Assembly (NCBI RefSeq): GCF_016597815.1
Contig: NZ_VCHA01000005.1
Location: 62,001-126,000, forward strand
Source: Marinobacter sp. DY40_1A1
GTDB lineage: Bacteria; Pseudomonadota; Gammaproteobacteria; Pseudomonadales; Oleiphilaceae
Reading direction: 5' to 3'
DNA length: 64,000 nucleotides
Shown: in pieces, positions 27,503 to 35,939 of the stretch
Numbering within the stretch: the first letter of the stretch is position 1
Layout of the letters: every line of letters starts with the position of its first letter
Notes under the pieces: model-generated
What the model was told of the DNA's origin: nothing
Databases searched by the model: none
What the model saw: only the letters and a program-made list of their open reading frames with translations
Translations under genes and position numbers: made by a program

Positions 27503-28294
27503 TCAGGGTTTCGGGCTGCCCATGATGGCTTCCATTTCATCGGAGCGCGGCGCACCCTGTTTCATCTGGATGGAGCCATCAGCTCCCTTGTAGTAGGTGC
27601 TTGGTGTAGCACTCAGCCCCAAGTCAGACATCAGTCGGTTGTTCTGTCTGATTTTTTTCGCATGCGCACTGACGATGTTGCGATCTACTTTAACGCCACC
27701 CTGAGCATGATTTTTCTGGTTTTCCTTCAGAGCTTCACCGGGGTTGTCTGAGCCCAGGATTGTCGCGGCCTTGGGCAGGCTGTCCTGTGCCAGTATGCCC
27801 ACCATTACATGCCGGAGTTGCACCTTGCCCGCATCAATCCAGGGCTCCGCGGCTTGACGGAATCTGTGGCAGAACGGACAGTTAGGGTCGGTAAAGGTAT
27901 AGACAATAATCGGTGCATCGGCATTGCCATCACGCACCCAATTGGCTTTCTCAATCTCACCCCAGGCTTTCTCGTTCTGAGGCCCCAGCACCAATTCCTG
28001 TATTTTCGGAGCCGTCAGGTTCTCGCCGCTACTATCCAGCATGTTGCCTACGATTACGTGTTCCTTGTCTGGCGTTAAATAAAACGCAACTGGGCCACCC
28101 TGCATGCTGCCAACATAACCGGTTATGCCTCCGGGGCCTTCAAAGGTCGCCTCGATAGTAACGCCACGGTCAACCAGAAGCTGAACCGGGTCAGGAAGTT
28201 TCTCTTGCGCCAGCACAGGAAGGCTTAACAGCCCACTGGTGATCAGCGCCGTTGCAAGCAGAGATCGCTTCTTAGAGAAATTTAACAAGCGCAT
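27503..28294 (-). CDS. dsbG: DsbG/DsbC-like periplasmic disulfide isomerase
   Basis: Exported thioredoxin-fold protein, 263 residues. A signal peptide (basic KKRSLLATALITSGLLSLPVLAQ) is followed by the DsbC/G dimerisation domain (residues 30-110) and a thioredoxin domain with the active site CPFC in FTDPNCPFCHRF and a cis-Pro loop in GLSATPSTYY. I choose DsbG over DsbC because of the long linker and the CPFC in a TDPNC context; the assignment is moderate. It lies 20 bases downstream of the Lgt-like/TlpA fusion on the same strand, which could keep it reduced, and is convergent with ttrA. Confidence 0.82.
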   Translation of the reverse strand: MRLLNFSKKRSLLATALITSGLLSLPVLAQEKLPDPVQLLVDRGVTIEATFEGPGGITGYVGSMQGGPVAFYLTPDKEHVIVGNMLDSSGENLTAPKIQELVLGPQNEKAWGEIEKANWVRDGNADAPIIVYTFTDPNCPFCHRFRQAAEPWIDAGKVQLRHVMVGILAQDSLPKAATILGSDNPGEALKENQKNHAQGGVKVDRNIVSAHAKKIRQNNRLMSDLGLSATPSTYYKGADGSIQMKQGAPRSDEMEAIMGSPKP

Positions 28295-28314
28295 AGTCGG
28301 TCTCCAGGTCAGGT

Positions 28315-29130
28315 TCAGTCCGCGCTAAAGCTTCGGAGATTGTGAGCAAGGGATGCTTTCGACAGCTCGCCCAAGTGGGCATTTACCTGCTTGCCGTCAG
28401 CATCGTAGAAGAGGGTTGTTGGTAAAGCCTGGCTCCCTGTTGTGCGGCCAAGGCTGGCGCCGGTGTCAGTCAGGACATTGTTCAGCGAGAGTTTGTGCTG
28501 GCCCATGAACTGAGTAATGGTTTCAGGGTATTCGCCCTGATTTACAAACACAAAGGTAATGTCCGGGTTTTCCAGTTGAGCTTGTTCCAGTACAGGCATC
28601 TCCCGGATGCAGGGCGGGCACCAGGTTGCCCACAGGTTCACCACAATGGGCTTACCTTTTGCTACTTCCTGAAGCGTTACCGGCGTGCCGTCCATCAGGC
28701 TGAAACTACTTTGAGGCATGCTTCTGGAGCTGCTTTCGACCAATGTGACCAGCATGGATATGGAACCCCAGGTTAGCATCCCGGTTGCTACAGCAATCGA
28801 TAGTGGTTTGCGGATACTGGCGTGTCGCCAGAGTTTCCAGGCAGTCAGCGCAATGGCGCCGAGCACGCCGGCGACAATATGAAAGCCGCCATCCCGAATA
28901 TCGACGATGCCCCACAGGTTATCCTGATAGTACTCGAAGTACTGGATTACAAAGCCGACTCGCGCCGCAACCATGGAGACCAGAAAAATATCAGACAGGG
29001 TTCCGGCAATAGGCACGCCGTGTTTTCGCCCGCTGATAGCGCCAACAACCAGCGCAAGCACGAAAGCGCCAAGCAACAGAACATGCCCCAAAGACAGGCT
29101 TAGCGGGCCTAAACTAACCGATAGCATCAT
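28315..29130 (-). CDS. Membrane thioredoxin: Lgt-like helical domain fused to a TlpA-type thioredoxin
   Basis: 271 residues. The first 125 are four or five membrane helices resembling part of prolipoprotein diacylglyceryl transferase (GRKHGVPIAGTLSDI; ARVGFVIQYFEYY; IRDGGFHIVAGVLGA). The catalytic regions that follow in true Lgt are missing, so it is not a working transferase. From residue 130 a periplasmic TlpA/ResA-like domain follows with active site WATWCPPCIREMP and cis-Pro SQALPTTLFY. Probable role: reducing periplasmic partners such as the DsbG encoded next, in place of DsbD. Two ATGs are adjacent (29130, 29127); the second has better spacing to AAGGAG. Divergent from pxpA. Confidence 0.8.
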   Translation of the reverse strand: MMLSVSLGPLSLSLGHVLLLGAFVLALVVGAISGRKHGVPIAGTLSDIFLVSMVAARVGFVIQYFEYYQDNLWGIVDIRDGGFHIVAGVLGAIALTAWKLWRHASIRKPLSIAVATGMLTWGSISMLVTLVESSSRSMPQSSFSLMDGTPVTLQEVAKGKPIVVNLWATWCPPCIREMPVLEQAQLENPDITFVFVNQGEYPETITQFMGQHKLSLNNVLTDTGASLGRTTGSQALPTTLFYDADGKQVNAHLGELSKASLAHNLRSFSAD

Positions 29131-29250
29131 CGCTCCTTGTTTATAACTTTATAACTGGCGGGCATACGACCCGAAGATCTCCCATGAGTTCCTTTTTCAG
29201 GCTATTGTTAGGCTCAATAGTTTGTTTTTTAAGGATGACTGGATATAAGC

Positions 29251-29982
29251 ATGTTGTTGAATTGCGATATTGGTGAGAGTTTTGGTGCCTGGACGATGGG
29301 GCTGGATGAGCAGGTTATGCCCTATATTGACCAGGCAAACATTGCCTGCGGCTTTCATGCCGGTGACCCCTTGGTCATGCACAACACCGTTCGCTTGGCG
29401 TTGCAACATAATGTGGCTCTGGGCGCTCATCCTGCTTACCCGGACCTTCAGGGTTTTGGCCGTCGCCCTATGGTATGTAGCCCGGAAGAAATCCACGCCA
29501 TGGTGCTTTACCAAGTGGGCGCTTTGGGCCAGATAGCGGCAGCGCAGGGTGGCAAGCTCAGCTACGTTAAACCCCATGGTGCACTTTATAACGACATGAT
29601 GCGGAATGAAGCGGTGCTCAGGGCAATTCTTGGAGCGCTTGGTCAGACTACTGGCAAGCTTGCACTCATGGCGATGACAACTGCTGACAATGAGCCGTTA
29701 AAGGTGTTGTGTGCGGAGTATGGCGTTGAGCTATTACTGGAAGCCTTCGCGGATCGTGCATACGACGAAAACGGCTACATTGTTCCTCGCAGCATTGCGG
29801 GAGCCGTGCATCAGGATTGGGACGTTATTCTGAGCCAGGCAAAAGCGATTGCCGAAGGGGGGGGTATCCAGACGATTAGCGGGAAACCGCTTACTCTGGA
29901 AGCGGATACCCTGTGTGTTCATGGCGATAACCCCGAATCGGTTGCCGCCGTGCGAACTATTCGTCAGGCGTTGATGGCCTGA
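29251..29982 (+). CDS. pxpA: 5-oxoprolinase subunit A (PxpA, LamB/YcsF family)
   Basis: 243 residues, full length for the family. With PxpB and PxpC it opens 5-oxoproline to glutamate at the cost of ATP. Landmarks: LLNCDIGESFGAW at the N-terminus, IACGFHAGDPLVM, GAHPAYPDLQGFGRR, the YVKPHGALYNDM segment and the C-terminal LCVHGDNPESV. PxpB and PxpC are not adjacent here, unlike in many genomes. An inverted repeat CTATTG-7-CAATAG (29202-29220) lies about 30 bases upstream and could be an operator. Confidence 0.93.
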   Translation: MLLNCDIGESFGAWTMGLDEQVMPYIDQANIACGFHAGDPLVMHNTVRLALQHNVALGAHPAYPDLQGFGRRPMVCSPEEIHAMVLYQVGALGQIAAAQGGKLSYVKPHGALYNDMMRNEAVLRAILGALGQTTGKLALMAMTTADNEPLKVLCAEYGVELLLEAFADRAYDENGYIVPRSIAGAVHQDWDVILSQAKAIAEGGGIQTISGKPLTLEADTLCVHGDNPESVAAVRTIRQALMA

Positions 29983-30028
29983 CGAATAGCTCATGCAGGC
30001 AGGGCTGTGCACTTCCGGGCAACAACCT

Positions 30029-30565
30029 TTACCACATCAGGTCGTCGGGAATTTCATAGCCTGCGTACGGATCATCGTCACCCACATCGTCTTTTTTGCG
30101 GTCGTGGAGCACAACCACTGCCTGGGCATCACGCTCGATAATCTTGCGTGCAACGCCTTCAGCCACAATTTCATATTGATCATTCACCGCTACGATGGCC
30201 AGGCGACCACGGGATAGCTGGTCGGCCATGGTGTCGTCGACGTAAAGCTTCTTGATTTTTTTGTCGTGAACAAATTGGTATGAGGTTTCGCCCCGGCTAC
30301 GATCCAGCCTGTTGGTTTCCACCAGTTGGCGAATTTGGGCCTGAATGGCTTTTTTCTCGGCTTCCTGCTGGCGTTTGAGGTTCAACTGACGATCCCGCTC
30401 GGCCTTTTCTTCACGGGCCTGCCGCGCACGGACCTCGGTCTCATTAACCTGTACGGCACCTTTGGGCTGCTGTTTGCGCTGTTTGTGTTTTTCATTGCGT
30501 ATAGCCTTGGCCTTTTTCTGATCGGCCAGGCCCGCTTTCAATAGCTGATCCTGCAGGGACGCCAT
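30029..30565 (-). CDS. DUF2058 family protein (YaiL-like)
   Basis: 178-residue soluble protein. The N-terminal half is a very basic and acidic charged helix (KKAKAIRNEKHKQRKQQPKG; QAREEKAERDRQ), followed by a compact domain from about residue 85 (YQFVHDKKIKKLYVDD; AIVAVNDQYEIVAEGVA) and an acidic C-tail. E. coli YaiL and relatives are called nucleoprotein/polynucleotide-associated enzymes, with no established reaction. Convergent with pxpA, divergent from dbpA. Confidence 0.88.
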   Translation of the reverse strand: MASLQDQLLKAGLADQKKAKAIRNEKHKQRKQQPKGAVQVNETEVRARQAREEKAERDRQLNLKRQQEAEKKAIQAQIRQLVETNRLDRSRGETSYQFVHDKKIKKLYVDDTMADQLSRGRLAIVAVNDQYEIVAEGVARKIIERDAQAVVVLHDRKKDDVGDDDPYAGYEIPDDLMW

Positions 30566-30672
30566 GGGACAACTCCGTTAATTGGTCATGATTTCTGGTA
30601 TTCTATGGCGCTAGTATACGCCCTCGTGCTTACCTTCTTAACCAGCAACCGCTGATTCCGGGATTTTCTTGT

Positions 30673-32046
30673 ATGCCTTCCTTTAAAGATCTTGATCTGT
30701 CTGCTGCCATGCAGGCCAATCTGGCCCAGTTGGGTTTTTCACAACCTACGGATATTCAGGCAAGAGCCTTGCCTCATTGCCTGGCAGGTCGTGACGTGAT
30801 CGCCATGGCGCAAACCGGCAGTGGTAAAACCGCCGCTTTCGGTATCGGACTGATTGAAAGTCTCAAGCCGAAACTGTTTGCGGTGCAGGGGCTGGTGTTG
30901 TGCCCCACCCGTGAGCTGGCCGATCAGGTAGCGAAGGCACTGCGGGAAATGGCGCGGGCACAGGAAAACGTAAAAATTCTGACCCTCTGTGGCGGCGTAT
31001 CCATTGGCCCACAAATTGGTTCTCTGGCCCATGGCGCTCATATCGTTGTGGGTACACCCGGACGAATCGCTGACCATTTGCGTAAAGGAACCCTGGATCT
31101 GAAGCGCCTCACGACTCTGGTTCTGGATGAAGCTGACCGTATGCTCGATATGGGTTTCCAGCCCGCCATGGAAGAAATTTTGAGTTACACGCCCAAGCAA
31201 CGCCAAACGCTCATGTTTTCAGCTACCTGGCCAGACTCGATCCGTAAGCTCAGCGCAGGGTTTCAGCGGGAGCCGGTGGATGTGCGGGCGGAGTCGCAAA
31301 GCGTCAACACCGATATTCGTGAGTTGTTTTATGAAATTCCTGCCCCGGAGCGCACCCGAGCCATAGTGAGCCTGTTGTCTGAACATCAGCCTGCGTCCTG
31401 TCTGGTCTTCTGTTCCATGAAGCAGCAGTGCGACGAACTGGCGGCAGAGCTTGGCGCTCAGGGCTTCTCGGCGTTGGCGTTGCACGGAGATCTTGAGCAG
31501 CGTGAGCGCGACAGCGTGTTGGTGCGTTTTGCTAACCAGAGTTGCCAGGTACTGGTGGCAACAGACGTTGCAGCACGGGGTCTGGATATCAAGGCGTTGC
31601 CATTGGTTATCAATGCCGAGCCCGCGCGGGACCCGGAAGTGCACACTCATCGGGTAGGGCGCACGGGGCGTGCAGGTGAAGCAGGGCTGGCGGTTACGCT
31701 ATGCAGCCCGGCGCAGGGTCATAAGATTAATCGTCTTGAGAGTGAGCGGGGGCGCCCGGTTACCTGGGGGGACACCGAGATTCTGCTTTCAGTGCCAGTC
31801 GAGCCGGTTGCCCCTGCCATGAAAACTCTTTGTATCGCCGCTGGTCGCAAGGAAAAGCTCCGCCCGGGAGATGTGCTTGGTGCACTTACCGGAGAGGCCG
31901 GCCTGGATGGTAAATCCGTGGGGAAGATTGATCTGTTTGAGTTTCAGTGTTTCGTCGCTGTAGAGGCAGGACAGGCCAAACGTGCACTTAAGCGCCTTGA
32001 AGATGGGAAAATAAAGGGTCGCAAGCTAAGAGTCCGGATGGTCTGA
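30673..32046 (+). CDS. dbpA: ATP-dependent RNA helicase DbpA
   Basis: DEAD-box helicase that acts on 23S rRNA helix 92 during large-subunit assembly. 457 residues. Q-motif region GFSQPTDIQARALP, Walker A AQTGSGKT, PTRELADQV, DEAD in VLDEADRMLDMGF, SAT, and HRVGRTGRAGEAG in domain 2. The C-terminal 75 residues (ending LEDGKIKGRKLRVRMV) are the DbpA-specific RRM-like domain that recognises hairpin 92 and separates it from RhlE/SrmB helicases. A TAGTATACGCCC stretch near 30612 resembles the sequence upstream of tRNA-Ser. Confidence 0.93.
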   Translation: MPSFKDLDLSAAMQANLAQLGFSQPTDIQARALPHCLAGRDVIAMAQTGSGKTAAFGIGLIESLKPKLFAVQGLVLCPTRELADQVAKALREMARAQENVKILTLCGGVSIGPQIGSLAHGAHIVVGTPGRIADHLRKGTLDLKRLTTLVLDEADRMLDMGFQPAMEEILSYTPKQRQTLMFSATWPDSIRKLSAGFQREPVDVRAESQSVNTDIRELFYEIPAPERTRAIVSLLSEHQPASCLVFCSMKQQCDELAAELGAQGFSALALHGDLEQRERDSVLVRFANQSCQVLVATDVAARGLDIKALPLVINAEPARDPEVHTHRVGRTGRAGEAGLAVTLCSPAQGHKINRLESERGRPVTWGDTEILLSVPVEPVAPAMKTLCIAAGRKEKLRPGDVLGALTGEAGLDGKSVGKIDLFEFQCFVAVEAGQAKRALKRLEDGKIKGRKLRVRMV

Positions 32047-32265
32047 GAGTGCGTTGCCGTGGGCTTTCCCGGTGGGTTGGGGAGGTGGCGAAACGCTCGG
32101 AAAGTTCGTATAGCCATTTTTGATTTGGTTGCTCAGCGCGTCCGAAACCGGTAAATTACGCAGGATTTTGCCTCCCGGTTTATTCCGGTGCCCCTTAAAG
32201 CTCAAGCTTTAGGCGCTTCGGTTCCCCGGAAAAATCCACAAATAAATCACAGGTAGCTATTCAAT

Positions 32266-32517
32266 ATGGATGACCTGATGTCACAAGCCGTCGATCTGAT
32301 GGTTGCGGGTATGGGCTTTGTGTTCGTGTTCCTGATTATTCTGGTGTTCGCGACCATGCTTATGTCCAAACTGCTTATCCGGTTTGCACCGCCTGAGCCG
32401 GTAACCCCGGCCAAAAAGCCCCGTGCCAAGCCAAAGGCACCTGTTTCAGTTGATCCTGATACAGCAGAGGCGATTAAACAGGCGATTGCCAAATTCCGGT
32501 CGCGCCACAAGAAGTGA
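32266..32517 (+). CDS. oadG: Oxaloacetate decarboxylase gamma chain
   Basis: 83-residue membrane-anchored assembly subunit of the sodium-pumping decarboxylase. One long hydrophobic helix (MVAGMGFVFVFLIILVFATM) near residues 10-35, then a Pro/Lys/Ala-rich linker (PAKKPRAKPKAP) and a short C-terminal region (ending FRSRHKK) that lacks the usual zinc-binding histidines except one near the end. First gene of oadGAB, 45 bases before oadA. The 219-base gap upstream (32047-32265) holds an AAAGCT-CA-AGCTTT palindrome near 32197 but no gene. Confidence 0.9.
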   Translation: MDDLMSQAVDLMVAGMGFVFVFLIILVFATMLMSKLLIRFAPPEPVTPAKKPRAKPKAPVSVDPDTAEAIKQAIAKFRSRHKK

Positions 32518-32562
32518 GCCGGTAACCGATTAGATAGAACCTTTAAACAGAAGGCTGACACG

Positions 32563-34350
32563 ATGACTGACACAAAGAAACCGCTGGGGATTACGGACGT
32601 TATACTACGCGACGCCCACCAGTCCCTGCTTGCCACCCGTATGCGGCTTGACGATATGCTGCCCATTGCCGAGAAACTCGACAAAGTCGGTTTCTGGTCT
32701 CTGGAATCCTGGGGTGGAGCTACCTTCGACTCCTGCATTCGTTACCTGGGCGAAGATCCCTGGGAGCGAATTCGGGAACTGAAAAAAGTAATGCCCAACA
32801 CGCCTCAGCAAATGCTGCTCCGTGGCCAGAACCTGCTGGGATATCGGCATTATGCGGATGACGTGGTAGAGCGTTTCGTTGATCGTGCTTCCGAAAACGG
32901 CATTGATGTATTCCGCATTTTTGATGCGATGAACGATCCCCGCAACCTGGCAACCGCCATCAAGGCCGTCAAGAAAACCGGCAAGCACGCGCAGGGCACC
33001 ATTTCTTATACCACCAGCCCGGTGCACACCATCGAGATGTGGGTAGAGCTGGCGAAAGAAGTTGCTGACATGGGCGCCGATTCCATCGCGATCAAGGACA
33101 TGGCCGGTATTCTCAAGCCTTATGTGGCTTTTGATCTGGTTAGCCGCCTGAAGAAAGAACTGGATATCCCGATTCACATGCAGTGCCACGCGACTACTGG
33201 CATGTCTACCGCGACAGCTATTAAAGCAGCAGAAGCCGGTATTGATAACGTGGATACGGCCATCTCTTCAATGAGTATGACCTACGGCCATTCGCCCACT
33301 GAGGCGGTTGTTGCCATTCTTGAAGGCACCGAGCGCGACACCGGGCTGGACCTGGTGCTGCTGGAAGAAATTGCCAGCTACTTCCGTGAAGTTCGCAAGA
33401 AGTATGCGAAATTTGAAGGCAGTCTCCGTGGTACCGATTCCCGCATCCTGATTGCTCAGGTACCGGGTGGCATGTTGACCAACATGGAAGGCCAGCTCAA
33501 AGAACAGAATGCTGCGCATCGTTTTGACGAAGTGCTGGCTGAAATCCCCAAGGTTCGCGAAGACCTTGGTTTCATCCCGCTGGTAACGCCAACGTCGCAG
33601 ATTGTTGGTACTCAGGCTGTTCTGAACGTTCTGACCGGCGAGCGTTACAAGTCTATTTCCAAGGAAACCTCTGCAATCCTGAAAGGTGAGTATGGTTCTG
33701 CGCCAGCGCCATTCAACAAAGAGCTGCAGGAACGGGTTCTGGAAGGTAAGGAGGCTATTACTTGCCGTCCGGCTGACAATATTGAGCCGGAAATGGACAA
33801 ACTGACCGACGAGCTGAAAAAGCTGGCGGGCGAGAAGGGCATCAAGCTGGCGGATAACACCGTTGATGATGTTCTGACTTATGCTCTGTTCCCGCAGATT
33901 GGACTGAAGTTCCTGGAAAACCGTAACAACCCGGATGCTTTTGAGCCAGTGCCGACAGCTGAAGACGCGCTTCCGGCCAAGAAGGCCAGCGGCCCGGAAA
34001 CTTACACCGTTGATGTTAATGGTAAAAAGTTCGTGGTTGCCGTTACTGAAGGTGGTGAAATCACTCAGATTCAGGGCGAGGGCGGTGCTGCATCTGCTCC
34101 TGCGGCGTCTGCTGCGCCAGCTCCCGCTGCCGGCGAAGGTGAGCCTGTTATCGCACCTCTGGGAGGCAACATCTTCAAGGTACTGGTTTCACCAGGTGAT
34201 GCCGTTGAAGAAGGCGATGTGCTGATTATTCTCGAGGCCATGAAAATGGAAACCGAGATTCGTGCACCAAAAGCCGGCACTGTCGGCGAAGTCTTCATCA
34301 AGGTCGGTGATGCCGTCTCCCCTGATGATGAAATGCTGACAATCGCATAA
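32563..34350 (+). CDS. oadA: Oxaloacetate decarboxylase alpha chain
   Basis: 595-residue cytosolic carboxyltransferase and biotin carrier. Domain order: a carboxyltransferase TIM barrel from residue 8 ([16 protein letters not shown] with metal-binding Asp; later [10 protein letters not shown]), the conserved OadA/pyruvate carboxylase helical region (residues 300-450), an Ala/Pro linker, and a C-terminal biotinyl domain with EAMKMETEI, whose Lys carries biotin. It transfers the carboxyl group of oxaloacetate to biotin for OadB to release as CO2 while exporting sodium. Specificity for oxaloacetate over a related acid is inferred from the gene set. Confidence 0.95.
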   Translation: MTDTKKPLGITDVILRDAHQSLLATRMRLDDMLPIAEKLDKVGFWSLESWGGATFDSCIRYLGEDPWERIRELKKVMPNTPQQMLLRGQNLLGYRHYADDVVERFVDRASENGIDVFRIFDAMNDPRNLATAIKAVKKTGKHAQGTISYTTSPVHTIEMWVELAKEVADMGADSIAIKDMAGILKPYVAFDLVSRLKKELDIPIHMQCHATTGMSTATAIKAAEAGIDNVDTAISSMSMTYGHSPTEAVVAILEGTERDTGLDLVLLEEIASYFREVRKKYAKFEGSLRGTDSRILIAQVPGGMLTNMEGQLKEQNAAHRFDEVLAEIPKVREDLGFIPLVTPTSQIVGTQAVLNVLTGERYKSISKETSAILKGEYGSAPAPFNKELQERVLEGKEAITCRPADNIEPEMDKLTDELKKLAGEKGIKLADNTVDDVLTYALFPQIGLKFLENRNNPDAFEPVPTAEDALPAKKASGPETYTVDVNGKKFVVAVTEGGEITQIQGEGGAASAPAASAAPAPAAGEGEPVIAPLGGNIFKVLVSPGDAVEEGDVLIILEAMKMETEIRAPKAGTVGEVFIKVGDAVSPDDEMLTIA

Positions 34351-34364
34351 AGGGCCAGCATTCC

Positions 34365-35699
34365 ATGGATAAGTTAATGACGTTATGGACAGGTAGTGGC
34401 CTGTTCAATATAGAGTTTGGTCAGGTGATCATGATCGCCGTTGGCCTGCTTCTTCTGTTCCTTGCGATTCGCAAGGGGTTTGAGCCATTGTTGCTGGTGC
34501 CTATCGGGTTCGGCGGTATTCTGGCGAATATTCCGGAGGCAGGGCTTGCTCTGACTGCGGCGGAAAATGCAATCCATTTCGCTTTGAATGGCGGTAAAGG
34601 TGAGCTTTTGGCTGCGCTTGCGGCGCCTTTGGATGTTGCCTATCAGGCTGGTCAGGCGATTACGCCTGAGCTGAAAGAAGCCTTCAAGGTAGCCGTGAAA
34701 GAAGCCAGCTATTCCGAAATGGCAGCAGTTAATGCGGTTGCTCAGGATGCCGGCTACGGTAACGGCATGCTGTATAACTTCTATTCTGTGGTTATCGGCA
34801 GCACCATTGGTCCTCTGGTGATTTTCATGGGTGTTGGCGCAATGACGGATTTCGGTCCGCTGCTGGCGAACCCGAAAACCATGCTGTTGGGCGCCGCAGC
34901 CCAGTTCGGTATCTTCGGAACGGTTTTGGGTGCCGCATTGCTTGACTGGCTTGGTGTTCTGGACTTTACCATTCTGGAAGCCGCTGCTATCGGTATCATT
35001 GGTGGCGCTGATGGTCCTACGTCGATCTACGTTTCCAGTGTCCTGGCTCCGCATCTGCTGGGTGCAATTGCTGTCTCTGCGTACGCGTACATGGCGATGG
35101 TCCCAATGATTCAGCCGCCGATCATGAAAGCTCTGACGACTGAAAAAGAGCGGGCTATCAAGATGTCCCAGCTGCGCCCTGTCAGCAAGCGTGAAAAGAT
35201 TGTTTTCCCGCTGGTTGTTCTGATCGCTGTGGTTCTGTTCTTGCCAGATGCTGCGCCTCTGCTGGGTATGTTCTGCTTCGGTAACCTGATGCGCGAATGT
35301 GGTGTGGTGGAGCGTCTGAGCGATACCGCGCAGAATGCCCTGATCAACATCACGACGATCTTCCTGGGTTTGTCTGTTGGCTCGAAGCTGATGGCAGACA
35401 AGTTCCTGGATGGCCAGACTCTGGGTATTCTGGGGCTGGGTATCGTAGCGTTTGGTGTGGGCACAGCGTGTGGTGTTCTCATGGCCAAGCTGATGAACAA
35501 GTTCAGTAAGGATCCGATCAACCCGTTGATTGGTTCTGCCGGTGTATCTGCGGTGCCGATGGCGGCGCGGGTTTCCAACAAGGTTGGTCTTGAGGCGAAT
35601 CCGCAGAACTTCCTGCTGATGCACGCTATGGGGCCGAACGTTGCTGGTGTTATCGGTTCTGCTGTTGCTGCGGGTGTGATGATCAAGCTGCTTAGCTGA
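34365..35699 (+). CDS. oadB: Oxaloacetate decarboxylase beta chain, sodium pump
   Basis: 444-residue polytopic membrane protein that decarboxylates carboxybiotin and pumps sodium outward. Typical markers: the short N-terminal [31 protein letters not shown], the conserved [10 protein letters not shown] loop holding the key Asp, and the C-terminal [14 protein letters not shown] and [16 protein letters not shown]. Directly follows oadA (14 bases) and is closed by a strong terminator at 35722. Confidence 0.95.
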   Translation: MDKLMTLWTGSGLFNIEFGQVIMIAVGLLLLFLAIRKGFEPLLLVPIGFGGILANIPEAGLALTAAENAIHFALNGGKGELLAALAAPLDVAYQAGQAITPELKEAFKVAVKEASYSEMAAVNAVAQDAGYGNGMLYNFYSVVIGSTIGPLVIFMGVGAMTDFGPLLANPKTMLLGAAAQFGIFGTVLGAALLDWLGVLDFTILEAAAIGIIGGADGPTSIYVSSVLAPHLLGAIAVSAYAYMAMVPMIQPPIMKALTTEKERAIKMSQLRPVSKREKIVFPLVVLIAVVLFLPDAAPLLGMFCFGNLMRECGVVERLSDTAQNALINITTIFLGLSVGSKLMADKFLDGQTLGILGLGIVAFGVGTACGVLMAKLMNKFSKDPINPLIGSAGVSAVPMAARVSNKVGLEANPQNFLLMHAMGPNVAGVIGSAVAAGVMIKLLS

Positions 35700-35721
35700 T
35701 TGTTGCTCTTGTAGTGCTTTA

Positions 35722-35753
35722 CAGAAAACCCCGCCTTTGTGTGGGGTTTTCTG
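35722..35753 (+). terminator. Terminator of oadGAB
   Basis: CAGAAAACCCC (35722-35732) pairs with GGGGTTTTCTG (35743-35753), 10-base loop, with TTTT within and after the stem. Confidence 0.88.
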
Positions 35754-35789
35754 CTTTTAGGGGCGTGACTTTGGGAGTATGAGCCGGCA

Positions 35790-35881
35790 CGGGGCCGATT
35801 TTCAGGAACCGCTACGAGCACATCCCTGTGCGCTTGTCTCCGGCCGTCCATGGCCTCCGACATTCCTGAAAATCGGCCCCG
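35790..35881. repeat. Palindromic element, copy C
   Basis: Perfect 19-bp arms (35790-35808 and 35863-35881) around a 54-base loop (35809-35862) that aligns with the loops of copies A and B with one extra base. Shared landmarks: ACATCC, CGCTTGTCTCCG and GTCCATGGCC. The arms (GGGGCCGATTTTCAGG...) are unrelated to those of A and B. It lies between convergent oadB and dnaE2, just behind the oadB terminator. Confidence 0.85.
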
Positions 35882-35939
35882 CACCGACTCTATGAACTCC
35901 GGTGATATTTCCCTTTAATTCAGCGTTGGCAACACAAGC

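Noticed and set aside
34383..35624. Minus-strand open frame of 413 codons
   Set aside because: Shadow of oadB; extremely Gln/Arg/His-rich, as expected of an antisense frame.
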